Assembly (NCBI GenBank): GCA_950295325.1
Contig: OX485806.1
Coordinates: forward strand, 13,826,001-13,890,000
Origin: Polytrichum commune
Lineage: Eukaryota > Streptophyta > Polytrichopsida > Polytrichales > Polytrichaceae
Reading direction: 5' to 3'
DNA: 64,000 nucleotides
Shown here piece after piece: positions 11,221 through 23,049 of the stretch. How positions within the stretch are numbered: position 1 is the stretch's first letter; each line of letters begins with the position of its first letter. The translations under genes and the position numbers were made by a program. The notes beneath the pieces are model-generated. The model ran no database searches. It had not been told where the DNA came from and saw nothing but the letters and a program-made list of their open reading frames with translations.

Positions 11221-12150
11221 TACACCGTTACATGTCACGTACTTTATTTGCAAAGAGCCCAAACAAGATACCTAGAGGCCTTATGGAGCATTCCCACCTG
11301 ATTTTAGTTAAGACCCAAAGTATTTTCTAAAAACCGGGTAAAGCTCCCTCGGTTATAGCGGAGGCATCCGACTATCCCAATGCACCTACAAGAACTTGCT
11401 CCGGAGATTTCCAAGTAGGTTTTAGTTAAGTAGCTTTCACACATGTTCATGGTTTTATCTACCAAGCAATGAATGTTGGGTAGTTTTTGTCCCATCCCCA
11501 AATGCCTTACTACTCACTTATCTTACCATCGGTTTTTGTTAATGAAGCTCCTCGTGCCCTCATAGCTAAGACTAAAAAGCAACCAATCACAAGGGTGGGG
11601 GGCGACACTTTTAAAGTTCCTATATTCTTGCCTCATGTTTAGGTACCGATGGGAGGGTCGGTGGTTGAGGCTTAAAACCTCCACTTTTAAGCCATGCCAC
11701 ATCATTTGCCACCTAGGCTCGGCACTAAAAAGAGCCGTATGTGTGAACCCTAGATAATTAAAACCGCTTTTAGACTAAAACTACTTCTAACTAATGTCAG
11801 GTGGGAATGCCCCATTAAAGTGTTATGTTCGCTAATTGCTAGTATGACACTATCAATCAATATAAGTAAACTTTTTAATGATGTTTAGTGTAGCAGATTG
11901 GGATACTTGAGATGATAGTTTTGCATTTTAGTATGCAGGGAAGATACTTTTCAAGGATACTCGTAGCAAATGTCAATTGTATACTCATGCCAAGATATTA
12001 GTAAGTGCACTTGAACTCCTAGTTGTCATAAGGTGACACTAATGATGAAGTTGTTGATCATCAGCATACGCCTCAAAAAAAATAGGGTAAGCGACACTAT
12101 TACACATGTGACACTAAATATCATGAATGGTGTATATTTTTTATAGTAAA
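11221..12150 (+). repeat. Long MITE-like repeat (family T), copy 1, interrupted
   Basis: The flanks 11221-11283 and 11815-12150 together match the uninterrupted copy at 49215-49700. Shared blocks are TTTGCAAAGAGCCCAAAC, GCTAATTG, TTGGGATACTTGAGAT, CCAAGATATTAGTAAG, GTCATAAGGTGACACTAAT and GAAGTTGTTGATCAT. Its outer end GTGACACTAAATATCAT is shared with the 'TTTAGTGTCAC' family. Confidence 0.6.
11284..11814. mobile_element. PIF/Harbinger-like MITE nested in another repeat
   Basis: The terminal inverted repeats are TGGAGCATTCCCACCTGA (left) and its near-exact inverse TCAGGTGGGAATGCCCCA (right), continuing with lower identity for about 50 bp. TTA lies on both sides (11281-11283 and 11815-11817), the expected target duplication. 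The related repeat at 49215-49700 has the same locus without the insertion, so both borders are confirmed within the window. There is no coding capacity; short inner frames are chance. Confidence 0.75.
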
Positions 12151-14378
12151 TACTATGGGCCATATTATATACAAGGCAATCAACACGAAAAACATTGGGG
12201 GATAATATTGTGGGTGCACGCTCTTTCCAACTCACATTACATATCATTTAAGACCTTCATTGTAGGTCATAATATTTTAATTGGATGGAAAATAATGTGC
12301 ATCTGAGAGACTCAATGAATGTCCCATGGCCCTGCTCAAACTTGTCCTATAGCCTTGCTCGGTAAACCCGCTCTACGTTTGCATATGAGCTCGTGGCTTA
12401 ATGATCAAGGTCAAGCGTCCCACTATATATACCATAGAAGACAATGTACTATGCACTTTTGACCCCTCTTAATGTGGATTGAAAGTGTTGTGAGTAGAAT
12501 ATTTTGTGGCCTATCAAATTCTATGTGTGGGTTGGGAATCAAGATGGTATGTATATATATATAATAACATTTTTGAAAATCAATCTAAAAATGATATATA
12601 TATATATAGAACAAAAAAGCATTGATGATGTTGATATAATATCTATCTATCTATCTCCCATCACCTAATTGATGTGAAATTCATGGATGAGTTTTTTTGA
12701 CACCATTCCCCGACCATACCTTTGTCAAATCCATACGGTTGGCTATGATCCCTACCACTTCCTGATCACCCTCTAAGTATTCGCAAAGTGAACCGTGACC
12801 TTAACGCGCGATTTCGACAACATGGTGTCTTAGAAATCTAAACGTTAAGGACATTTAACCCCTTATATGTTTATTAACCCATAAAATAGTTGAAGGATAA
12901 ACATTATTATTAGGGATTGAACTTGGTTGATTAGCCTTTTGTTCCCCCCCCCCCTCCCTTCTTCCCGCAAAAAGATTTTGATAGTTGAAAACCTCACAGT
13001 ACACAACTCGAGTGCTCCCCATAAATGAGGAACCCCATAATTAAAAGAGAATTATGCTCACGCGACTCAACCCTTGGGAACGCCGCAATCAAGATGTTCT
13101 GTAACGTTATTGTAAATTGTCATTATCCTCATGCAAAAGGCACACCACACCACACCATAGGCAAGTCACGGTAGTTTTGGTAACATAGTATGACAACTTC
13201 GAGATCGATCGATCGAGTCCTCGTTGCGTGATTAGATTGCAACTTCCTATCACCTTACGAGCGTCGTCCATGTAATGTACCCAGTCTATCACCACCACCC
13301 CCAACTTAGTAGTGGGCGTTGTGTGTGTTTTTCGTGTGTTGCAAAATACACTAAAACGAACAAATAATTCATTGTAGCATTTGTATTATATGTTTTCGGT
13401 TCCATCAAAACACATACCACTTCTTGCACGTTCTTCCGCAACTCGATCATGCCATGGACACCATGCAACAACCAATGAGCTCAAGTGTATCTTCCATTTG
13501 CCCTAGATTTGAATATCGGTCGTGTAGTGTATATATATGGAGAGCGAGATGCAAAGACCGGCCAACCAAGTTTATCCGGAACCTCTAAATTTAGAGGAAC
13601 GCTGTCTCTTGAAGTGCGATATGGGTTAAGAAGAGAAGGTGAGGTGGGATCATCATTATAGAGGAGATATTATATAAGCTCAGCCCAACTGCCAAATTTT
13701 ACAAGCTGATAGTGTGGAATATGAATCCATATTATACCCGGCCACTTGGTGTGATATGGGAATAGAGGTTCAGAAGAATTCCAGAATATAGAGGCGGCTG
13801 ATATTTTAGAGAATCGCGATTTAGGTATACATCGCTTCCGCCACACTAGCTAGCAGCGGCTCCGCTAGCTAACTTCCAACTTGGCCCTAGATTTGAACAT
13901 TGAATATCTATCTATATGTTTAGAAATATAGATACACGGATATTTGTTTAGTTGTAGAATAGTCGGTGGAGTGAGAAGGAGGTCGAGTTCAATGAACGGG
14001 GCAGGAACCCGGTTACTGCCACTAAACCGTCCTAATGCTGTGGGCCACACTACTTTCCAACCCACACTAAATTTGGAATAGAGAGTTAGTGTGGTTCACA
14101 CGAGTTATTTTGCAAGAAAATTAGTGTGGTTGATAATTTGATTCTGTGTTGCTTTTTGTTTTAGGAATAATACTCAATGTGTTGGTCGGAAGTTTGAATG
14201 AAGACTTAGGGGATGACCCGAGGACTTGGATCCAATTGACTGCAAAGTAGTGTGGTCCACACTAATAAGATTGTTTAGTGTAGTTACAAATGGACTGGTG
14301 GGGTTTGAGATACAAGCGTTCGAAGTTTGAAGTTTGGCATGTGAAGGAACTCCATCAATTAACTTGGGAATAATGAAA
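12151..14378. other. Intergenic with simple repeats
   Basis: It holds TA-rich runs (12550-12610), short (ATCT)n near 12640, and a C-run near 12945. Repeated AGTGTGGxxCACACTA motifs at about 14040-14110 and 14245-14265 may be the ends of further small foldback elements. A tRNA-like A-box motif (GTGGCTTAATGATCAAGG) lies near 12390. No gene was recognised. Confidence 0.4.
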
Positions 14379-14628
14379 GTACACTCTAAACTACATAGTA
14401 TCACACCTATGGCAACCAAAGTGCACATGACATTATGAATTTTTGTAGTGTTAACATGAATGCATGATACTAAAAAATTAGTGTAACATGTGACATTATG
14501 GAATAACACAAAGGAGGTGTGAGGACAATTTGAATTCGTTGCCCTGTCACCTACACGAGTGCGGTCCACTCCACTTGGCCTTCCCGGGCGATGTGGCAGA
14601 CGCATGCGCCAACATTCAACAAGTGGCA

Positions 14629-14659
<31 letters not shown>

Positions 14660-14886
14660 AAGAAGAAGAAGAAGGTCACACTCCACATGTCGACACATGG
14701 CACAATGCAAGGGTGTGGGTTGACTTCTTTGGTGGTTTGCATCAATGACACATTCTGTGATATAAAGGAGAGAAATGTGACAACAAGGAGTGAGATTTGA
14801 ATTGCGAACATCCGTTCCCTACGGTTTCGGGATATTAGACAGTGTGTGACATCATGGGGGTTGATATTACGGAGTTTAGGGTGTAA
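14379..14886. mobile_element. Short inverted-repeat element, family M, copy 2
   Basis: The ends GTACACTCTAAACTACATAG (left) and the minus-strand right end ATTACACCCTAAACTCCGTA match the termini of 3761-4102. The middle (about 14515-14700) differs from copy 1 and includes a G/C-rich segment and a long (GAA)n run, which may represent a separate insertion. Confidence 0.55.
14630..14674. repeat. (GAA)n microsatellite
   Basis: About fifteen uninterrupted GAA units. It creates spurious poly-lysine, poly-leucine and poly-phenylalanine frames on the two strands, which should not be annotated as proteins. Confidence 0.95.
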
Positions 14887-14911
14887 TGTCAACTTGAACA
14901 TCTATTACGTT

Positions 14912-15045
14912 GACCGGGTATTGTCACATTGGCTCCCAACAGGGAAGAGTCCCCACGCAGATGTGGGCAGGAAGACCAGGCAGCAAAGGAGGCGTGGGAG
15001 GGGCAGGGCCCAGCCAATCAAACGAAGATGTGATCTAGCCCAGGG
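14912..15045. repeat. Single arm of the 18.2-kb foldback family
   Basis: It runs from GACCGGGTATTGTCACATTG to GATGTGATCTAGCCCAGGGC and matches the right arm of the foldback at 18165-18500 over its full length, including CCCAACAGGGAAGAG and GGCGTGGGAGGGGC. Confidence 0.6.
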
Positions 15046-18000
15046 CCGTACGTAACCTAATGGACTTGGAAACCCTAGGATCTCAACCGATTGTGCCCCA
15101 AAATCTCCCCGGACACGACACCGGAGTAGTTGAATGTCAATCGATTTATTACTGCAGATAATTATTAAGGACCTATTCATTCATTCATTCATTCATTCAT
15201 TTATTCATTCATTCATTTCGATCCGTTTGTGAAGTCTATATACAAGTTTAGTATGTGTATGCGGCGCCCGACCGAAGCTCCTTGCACTAACTGTGGCCCA
15301 TTCAATCCGGATCCTGTCTTTGAAGTTACGCCCTCCAACGATTCCCGCACCAGCCAGCTCTCGGCTGCCCCCAACCACCTTATTTTTAACTCCCAAATGC
15401 CCAAGGGACAATTCCCAAGCCATTTTTTTATTCATGTTTCTTTTTGGGTTTGAATGAGGCATCTACCACCGAGGAGGAGGGAGGGATTCATGGTGTCTCC
15501 AAGAACTCGTCCCTTGCGAAGGTGAAAAGTTGAAAACACATCCAATTAAATGTAACTTGTGAATGATTCATTTCAGATGATTTGATTCCAGAAGTAGAGT
15601 CAGAGACCCCGAATTGTCTGGAGGTTTTAAATTATAATGCATTGGCCCTCAACTTTGTAAGGGGACTTAAATTTTTTTTAAATAACTAACACTATAGTCC
15701 CTTCATCCACAATGGAGGAGTTTATGTAGACGTCAAAAATGCCTTGAAATAGTATGTGTCCTGGATGATATTGTTTTAAGTTGCGCGAACATCGGAATTA
15801 GGTAGAGACACCTCGCACCAGTGTACTGGAGGTCGTTTGAGATGAATTGGCAACAAAGATGTAGGAGGTCTTTTAAAAAAAAATTGTTTTTATGTTGGAT
15901 GGATGAGAGGTACGCTCGTATACGATAATTCCCTCTCTCCTGATAATCCCTTCTCCCCTACATTGATATGTGCAATTAGGTTTGGCCATGCTCGTTCATC
16001 CAACATTCCACACTACTTTGTCAAGTATTTATTACCACGATATCAAAATACATGAATGGTTTGAACATGTTGTTGTTACATGGATGACGATAGATAGATA
16101 GATAGATAGCTAGAAACGCCAACCTTGTATGGGGCAAGCAAACATGAAGAGTCTTTTGCACCTAAGGGCTAGGGATGAACAAACAAAGTTTTTTAATTTT
16201 GTGAACTGATTTTGACCCAAGGCATTTTGCATCGGTAAAGAGGCAACCTATTTGTAAGGGCAACCTAATTGCACATGTCATTGTGATTAGTTTCAATGAA
16301 TATAAAATTGCACCTATCTGTAATTTTATATTCATTTTGAAATTGAGCGTCGAATGAAATTTGTCAAACATACACACTGGTGGGCAATGAAGATTTAGGA
16401 GACATATATAGAGGGACAGACAAACATGCCCGCCTTGCTTTTGGTAATAAGGAAATCTAGAGGGCCATGTGGGAAGGTTCATAGGGCACTCCTCAAGCCC
16501 AACATTAGGGCACCCATTGGAGTGTTGATTAAGGCCGATTACGGGCTAATACGTCTCAAAGTAATTAAGGAGGTAGATAAGATAGAGGTGGAGGGTAGGT
16601 AGGTAGGTAGGTAGGTAGGGTTCAAACATATGGGTAAGTTTGTAAAATTTTGTGGGTAAAAGTAGGGCATGTTTACACCAAATGCATTAGATCGTGGCTT
16701 TTAAATGACCATGGTACCTTACTTTTTGGATGAGAACATAGAGACTATAGTTTAAAGTAGTTTGGAGGTTACAAGCTCTTAGTGTACACCCAAATGGGAT
16801 AATCGTAAAGAATTCAAATTGTTTTTAAGTAGATTAGAGAATGCATCAAGGAGGAGAGATGAAAGAAATGTGTTTGTAATCTTGTTTAAGTTTTGTATAT
16901 ATCGATTCAACAAGTTTTAAGCTTTGTAACATGTATAGTAGAACATGTTGACATAATATACAAATTTCCTTGTATAACATAAATGTTGCACATTAGGAAA
17001 ATGACTACACGATATTTACACAAAGGCAACTTTCGGCATTAGCTCCAACATTCACATTATGCATTCAATGTGAATAATACTAGAGTATGTATTTAGATAA
17101 GTTGTCATGGATTGCCCTTTGGGACATGCTGCAAATTCCATCAACCCTACCTTCAAGAACTACCCCAGAAAAATCCCCTACAATCCCGCCAACATTATCC
17201 ATACTTGCCATTTGGGATTTCATGTAGAATTTACATCCACTTAAAAAAGTTACAGGTTGTGATCCAAAACTACCCTTGTGTAAACCTAAAGTGGGGGCGG
17301 TAACACTTTCAACCAAGGAGAATCCAAGGAGAATTCTCCAAAGCCGTGGCCTAATGGCTTTCGTGTAAGCACGTCCTTATCTCACTTCAAACTTGTGCCA
17401 TGGTAAGCCTAACATAATGGTAACTTAGTATCAAAGTGGATAGTTTACACTTTCTAAGCGGGAAAAAAAAACGTGCTCATTTCACGGAGTTTACGCACAT
17501 GCGGGTGATTTTTCTTAACTTATTGGGTAACAATATCTCACTTCATACTTTGTGATGTGGTTAGCCTAACTTATTGTTAGTATAACATCAAAGAATGTTT
17601 ACCTATGCTAGTGGCGAGAGCATGCTCATTTATGTGTCTAAGTTACCGTAGGCCCTTGAGGAGGGCTAAGGTCGTGCTTAGCATAAGTGTCTAATGAGAC
17701 GAGATGAGCCACAATACATTAGCATTAACAATCCTCCACGTGTTCACATGTATGCTAATTTACATGTATGCATGAACAATACTAGTTTAGATATCACATC
17801 ACACCCTTAATGATATTTAGTGTCACCCGATAAATAGTGGTTGTAACCACACGTGGCCTCCGAAGGTTAAGAAGATCATAGCCAAATCCAAGTTGTAGGA
17901 AAGCTAAAAGGTAAACCACATGTATATGGGGACCCTCCCTATGAAGGTAGCCACCTAGTAGAGCGAACAATACTTAGGACGAGTTTCGTTCAGTTTGCAA

Positions 18001-18164
18001 GGGAGGCCCAACATAAGGGGGGCATCATTCATTAAAAATGTTCCGAATTTCTAGCACCAAGGGAGGACCAACACCCCAGTGCTAAGTAATGTCCCATGTA
18101 CAATGTCTGAACAACTTAATGGACCATTGTTGGTACAAAATTTTGATACATGTCCCACAACGTC
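15046..18164. other. Intergenic with microsatellites
   Basis: (ATTC)n lies at 15176-15218, (GATA)n near 16088-16110 and (GGTA)n near 16597-16620. About 15880-15945 (GTTGGATGGATGAGAGGTAC) is a relic of the element at 57391-57553. A G/C-richer patch at 15240-15470 is open on both strands but has no recognisable product. Near 17343 the motif GTGGCCTAATGGCTTTCGTG resembles a tRNA A-box. No gene was recognised. Confidence 0.4.
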
Positions 18165-18500
18165 AGCCCCGGGCTAGATCACATCTTCATTTGGCTGGGT
18201 CCCGCCCCCCTCCCATGCCTCCTTCATTGCCCAATCTTCTTGCCCTCACCTGCGTATGAACTCTTCCTCATTGGGAACCCAATGTGACAATACCTGGTCA
18301 AATTTGCAAATATTCAAGTTGACATCACTTTCATTATTCCTAGGCTAATTGATGGGAGTTCCTCCACATGCCAAAGGAGCTCAATGGCTTTAGTGACCGG
18401 GTATTGTCACATTGGTTCCCAACAGGGAAGAGCTCCCACACATGGCGTGGGAGGGGCGGGACCCAACCGAATAAAGATGTGATCTAACCCAGGGCAAAAA
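18165..18500. mobile_element. Foldback element with long arms
   Basis: The left arm (CCGGGCTAGATCACATCTTC through CCAATGTGACAATACC) and the right arm (GACCGGGTATTGTCACATTG through GATGTGATCTAACCCAGGG) are inverted copies of about 120-130 bp around a central spacer containing CAAGTTGACATCAC. A solitary arm sits at 14912-15045. No target duplication is evident. Confidence 0.65.
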
Positions 18501-19170
18501 GTTAAACTTAAGCACAATTCCAAACAATAAAGTGACACTAAAGACCCTCAACAACCCACCTATTTACATCATCGGTAACAACAACAACAAAAAGCTCTAT
18601 CAACATGTAACTCCAAATGGTAAACCACAATAACATAGGGCGTAGGAAAGGTTGAAAAGATAGGCACATGTGAAGTATATGTGAAGTCACCCTTCCTTAA
18701 GAGGAGGGTAGGCGCTTAGTAGGTACCTTTTGGGTGTGGATGAGGCCTTGTATGGTATGGAGGGAACATGGGTGTCAGCGGGAATAGGGGAAAAACAACG
18801 CCATTCATATCTCTTTTAAATAAAATAAAATATTATTGGTGATATAGCAGCTACTAGTAGGGGTTTCCCATTAAATCTAGGCCTGCATGATCCTCGTCCA
18901 ACACAATACAACACAACACAGCAGAAGGAATCCTTTGATGAGTAGTTCGTTAGCTAGGTCTGCTTGTCGCCCTTTCCAGCTTTTACCCCCCGGTCCCCAT
19001 CTCTGACCGCTGGGTAACAGTCACATCTGATGGGTAATTATCCCGCCAGCTGGCAGCTGGGGCTGGGCCACGTGGGCTTAGTTCAGTTCTATCTTCCTCA
19101 TTTGCTTATTAAACTGTGGGTGTGCCAGAAGGGATGGCCGTGGTTAATTTTGTTGTTTCCTTAATCGGTG
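18501..19170. other. Intergenic, nothing recognised
   Basis: About 18600-18640 carries one arm of the foldback family seen at 5134-5320. A moderately G/C-rich patch at 18950-19090 has no open frame of note. Confidence 0.4.
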
Positions 19171-19197
19171 TTTAGGGTTTAGGGTTTAGGGTTTAGA
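19171..19197 (+). repeat. Interstitial plant telomere repeat
   Basis: Three and a half perfect tandem units of TTTAGGG. This is the standard plant telomere heptamer and, on the complement, the telo-box AAACCCTAA. Confidence 0.85.
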
Positions 19198-19267
19198 GCA
19201 TGTTTAAGTTAAGCACCGAACTGAAAGCATGGGTTTCCGTTATTGGGTGGGTTTAGGTGTATTGGAA

Positions 19268-19445
19268 TATCGGTCATTGTATTTAGTAGTGTCACCGATG
19301 CCATGGTTTCTCTTGGCTCAATATTATGTTAATTGTAATCCACCTGTGTTGTGGTGTCACCAACGCTATTATTTGTGAACCTAACACTATTTGTCGTCCC
19401 AAAATTGGGCATTACATATTTACAATGTTGCATTTTATGTCACGT
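19268..19445 (+). repeat. 'TTTAGTGTCAC' family, partial copy 4
   Basis: It matches the left half of the copies at 3165 and 9748: GTCACCGATGCCATGG, TTGGCTCAATATTATGTTAA, GGTGTCACCAACGCTATT and TTGGGCATTACATATTTAC. The right half is absent. Confidence 0.5.
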
Positions 19446-21230
19446 ACAACACACAATTAGAAAGCGATGGTTAGCAAATGCAAATCAAGGCCATATCCAC
19501 TTTTCTAGTGAATTTCGGAGCTCATATGAATATCTTGTTCATTAGAGTTCCACATTCGTGTCCCTTCATTAAGTTGGACACTAACAATTAGAGTAACTCC
19601 TTTGGAGGGTCCAAAATTTTGATCTCGACCAATAGGATTAATTGAGGATTTGGTGTTTCTTTGACCATGGAACTCAGTGTAAACCCATCATTAGGGTTCT
19701 CCATTAAGAGCTTGTCAAAAATGACAAAGTGCTTGTTGTAGTCGTTCCACATGAGATCCATCCAACCACCACGTAAGAGATGAGACCCATGGTGAAAGCT
19801 CAAGTGTAAAGTGGGCTTAATAAGTGAACAAGTGTGAGTAAGAAGTTCCGACTAATGAGGTGACTCCTTTCTTCAAGTTTCTCCTTTGTCGAGCTCTCAA
19901 CCTCTCTACACTAAACATTTGGTATACAATGCCATTAAGGTTGATGACCATGCAAATTTGCGTAGTCTTCATGACTTGTCATGTACCATCAAGTTCCCCA
20001 TGTCACCTTACCAGATGTCACCTAGTGATTGCAAGACCATGTAAGTGGATCAAGGATGAATAATGAGAGCCAGAGTAGAACAACATGATTGGTATCACAA
20101 GTTTGATACCCGTGGAGTAGGATATTTGACACCATCATTGATGATGTACATGCATTGATACCATGCATCCGCATTTATACCAACCAAACACTTGTCAAGA
20201 CCCACCCCTCCCAAGTTATTGTGAATTCATCCCAATCGGGTCCCACTGGATACAATGGGGTCGCTGACCTTGATGTAGAGGCCAATTGGGATAAGAATAC
20301 ACATCCATGGGCCTATACAATGTTTCTTTGCGTTTTCACCCCTCCCCCCATGGTAGACATCCCGACACTTGACTAGATGTTAGCGTACAATGTTATCTCA
20401 ATTAGTGTGTGCTACTATTCAGAGTTATGCAGCGCAATAACATCTTACTCATAAGTCCAACATGTTGTCTGTACATTATAGAATATAATTGATATTTCTT
20501 GGTAAAACATTCCATTCTCATTAAATATTTATATCATTACAGTGTAACTAGTAATAATAACGCACACTAGTTGGGATAATCAATGTACTGATTTGTGAAT
20601 TGGTAGGGATATAACAAATTTTGCGTTTTTCCAAAATAGAATTAATATTAATTTTGCTTCTAGTTGGTAGCCATCACCAACATGTTCTACCTTGTAAAGT
20701 TCCTTTCATTCAAGTTTGAAAAGAATGAAGTTGCTTCCAAGCTCCATACAACACATAACTGACTGCTCACCCAAGAGCATAAGGATCATTAAACGTTGTT
20801 GCAATTTATCATCAATGGAGACACAATGTCAACCACAATTCTTAGATTTTGTCCATGAGCTGATCGGTTCTCATCGTTAGCCAACGCCAATAAGTGGGAT
20901 GACACACTACCCTTGTGACTCATTGTCCATTGTTGTCGGTTACTAGTTATCTAGTCCAATATGATGGGGATTGTGCACATTGTTATATACAATTAGGTGT
21001 TGCACGCTAATTTATCGACATTCCACATTAATTGTGACTATTTACTACCACATGAACAAATTACAATAATATATATTCTATTATGGGATTTAATACGATC
21101 GCATAAACAAACTCATAAGGTTTTATAATCTCATTTTTGACTTACACTAATATGTGTGAGTAAAGAGACAAACTATTTTTTTTGGAACACATAATATGTT
21201 TTTTGGCTAGTTTTTTTCATCAAGTAGAGA
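19446..21230. other. Intergenic, nothing recognised
   Basis: Short frames only. No repeat structure or domain was recognised on either strand. Confidence 0.4.
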
Positions 21231-21234
21231 GACG

Positions 21235-21300
21235 ATTTCATGGCCGGGAATCGAACTGCCGATCAATCCGTTCGGTTTGGGTACCTTTTCACTATCATCT
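21235..21300 (-). repeat. Possible tRNA-derived SINE head
   Basis: On the minus strand TAGTGAAAAGG (A-box-like) is followed about 35 bp later by GGCAGTTCGATTCCC (a good B-box), the spacing of an RNA polymerase III internal promoter. It does not fold as a complete tRNA to my eye. No second full copy was seen, though B-box-like sequence also occurs near 41064. Confidence 0.3.
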
Positions 21301-21336
21301 GGTAGTTTAGGGTCATCTCGGACCAAATACAGAGTA

Positions 21337-21977
21337 CAATACTCTCCCGCTTAAGTATGCACTTTGAACTGGAGCCGTTGGTGCGCACTTTACTCATATT
21401 GCTTTCTAGACCCTCTTATTCGATGAATCTCAATGGGAAACAGTTGAAACCTGAGGCAACCCGCTTGACCGAAGCCCAACGACATAAAATCGTAATAAAT
21501 GAGCGGTTTTTGGAATATCGATGATGCAAACAACAAAGAATATTGTGTTGTTATGCTGGAGGATGTTGACGAAGTTCTAGAAACAACGTGAATTGAAGAA
21601 GAACCACAGTCTAATTGATGACGAAATCCAACTATCGAGACATTTGATGAATCTGAAAGTGCTACCGACTTCAAAGGCTTTGAAGCTCTATACAACATTG
21701 TCCTTGACATATATAGACGATCAATTGCTTTGCTCCGACGTTCAAACAAAAACTGGATATATGTATGATGAATTGCGATGATCATTTGAGACATTTCAGC
21801 GAAACGTTAACAAACTGACATTGAATGTCAAGTGTACAAAACACATGCATTCGCCGCAACTGACTCTGCATCACATGTTCAAACAATACAATATGAACCC
21901 TAATTTTTGTCAAAAACATTGCGCACTTAACCAGGATGCATACTTAAACGGGTGTGTACTTAAGCGGGAGATCACTG
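21337..21977 (+). mobile_element. Short pogo/Tigger-like element with TA target duplication
   Basis: The ends are CAATACTCTCCCGCTTAAGT and the inverse of CAGTGATCTCCCGCTTAAGT, each bordered by TA (21335-21336 and 21978-21979). This is the typical Tigger signature: CAGT start, CCGCTTAAG motif and TA duplication. The interior holds remnants of a transposase tail in broken frames (about 21500-21780). At 641 bp it is an internally deleted, non-autonomous copy. Its termini differ from those of 150-1121, so it belongs to a different subfamily. Confidence 0.7.
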
Positions 21978-22267
21978 TAGAGAGATGACCCTATTTGCAA
22001 AGGGCAACCTAATTTCAAAGACCAGCATACTTACATTATACTCTCGTCATTGTGTCTGACTTCAAATATCATTCCCACGTGACAAGACCCTTGTCCTTAT
22101 AAAAGTAGACCTCATAGTTTGTTCACTAGCTAGCAATCCGACGTAATGATGATCAATCGTCATCAAATTAAAAAGAATTAAAATAAAAATTAAAATAAAA
22201 ATTCAATGCATTGCAATGATGGAGCGTACATTAGTTGAACATACACAAAAAAAGCCTGCCATGAAAA

Positions 22268-22300
22268 CTACACTAAATGTCACGTTTAGTAGTGTAGCGT
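22268..22300. repeat. Minimal palindrome made of 'TTTAGTGTCAC' ends
   Basis: CTACACTAAATGTCAC is followed immediately by GTTTAGTAGTGTAG. The two outer ends of the dispersed family lie head to head with no interior, as if left by a large internal deletion. Confidence 0.45.
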
Positions 22301-23049
22301 CGAAACAAGCATCCTTTGTTGTGGGCCCCTTCACCAAATGTTCTTTTTGTAAAAAGGGCCACAAGAAGTGAAGAAGAAGACGGGCAAGTTGAATTTTGTG
22401 TATGGAGGCTTTGTCGTATTCGGTTGCTTACGAAGCTTCATTGAAGTGTGGATGCCAAGGGCATCTCAATTGCCACCATCCCCAATCCTATGTAGAAGTG
22501 GCGGTGGAGGAGCTTGTGGAGTACTAAGGTGAGTGCACTTATTATGAATGTTCTTTTTAGATTTCAGTCCCTTGGTTGTGTTATGTGGGACCATGTATCA
22601 TGCAAGCATAATTCTTAGGCCCGATTTGTGATATAACAGAGGTAACTAATGCGCGAATGTGGTGGAACCCACACAAGGTATTTGCCTTGGGATCGGGGAG
22701 TACTTGGTGAATTCATCAATGGGTTATCTTAACTTAACCTAACTTAACTCAAGTTCGTTGTTTTAAACCTTGGTTTCATAACAAACGTTTCACTATTGAG
22801 TCTTTGGATTTGGGTGGGGGTTGAAAGGTTTAGGGATTGTTGGATCTGTGGACTAGAATCATGAAGTTGTTGATGATTTCTATTCTTGGTTCAAAAGTCA
22901 TCCTCCTCCCTAAACCTTACATCTCTTTAGATTGGAAATTTCAGTCCTTACCAACTTATTGGCTATAATTTCAATAATTTCGGTGTTGATGACCACGTCA
23001 ACATTATAAAGCAACTTGTGCACAATTTGGTAACCACCAACCTCCTCAA
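22301..23049. other. Upstream flank of the transposase relic
   Basis: No gene was recognised. It may contain the missing N-terminal part and left end of the element that continues at 23050, but no inverted repeat could be matched. Confidence 0.35.

Noticed and set aside
14174-14901. Open frames with poly-leucine, poly-phenylalanine or poly-lysine tracts on both strands
   Set aside because: They are produced by the (GAA)n microsatellite at 14630-14674. No domain is present and the frames overlap a short inverted-repeat element.
15205-15462. Overlapping frames on both strands in a G/C-richer patch
   Set aside because: No conserved motif or splice structure could be identified; composition alone is not enough.
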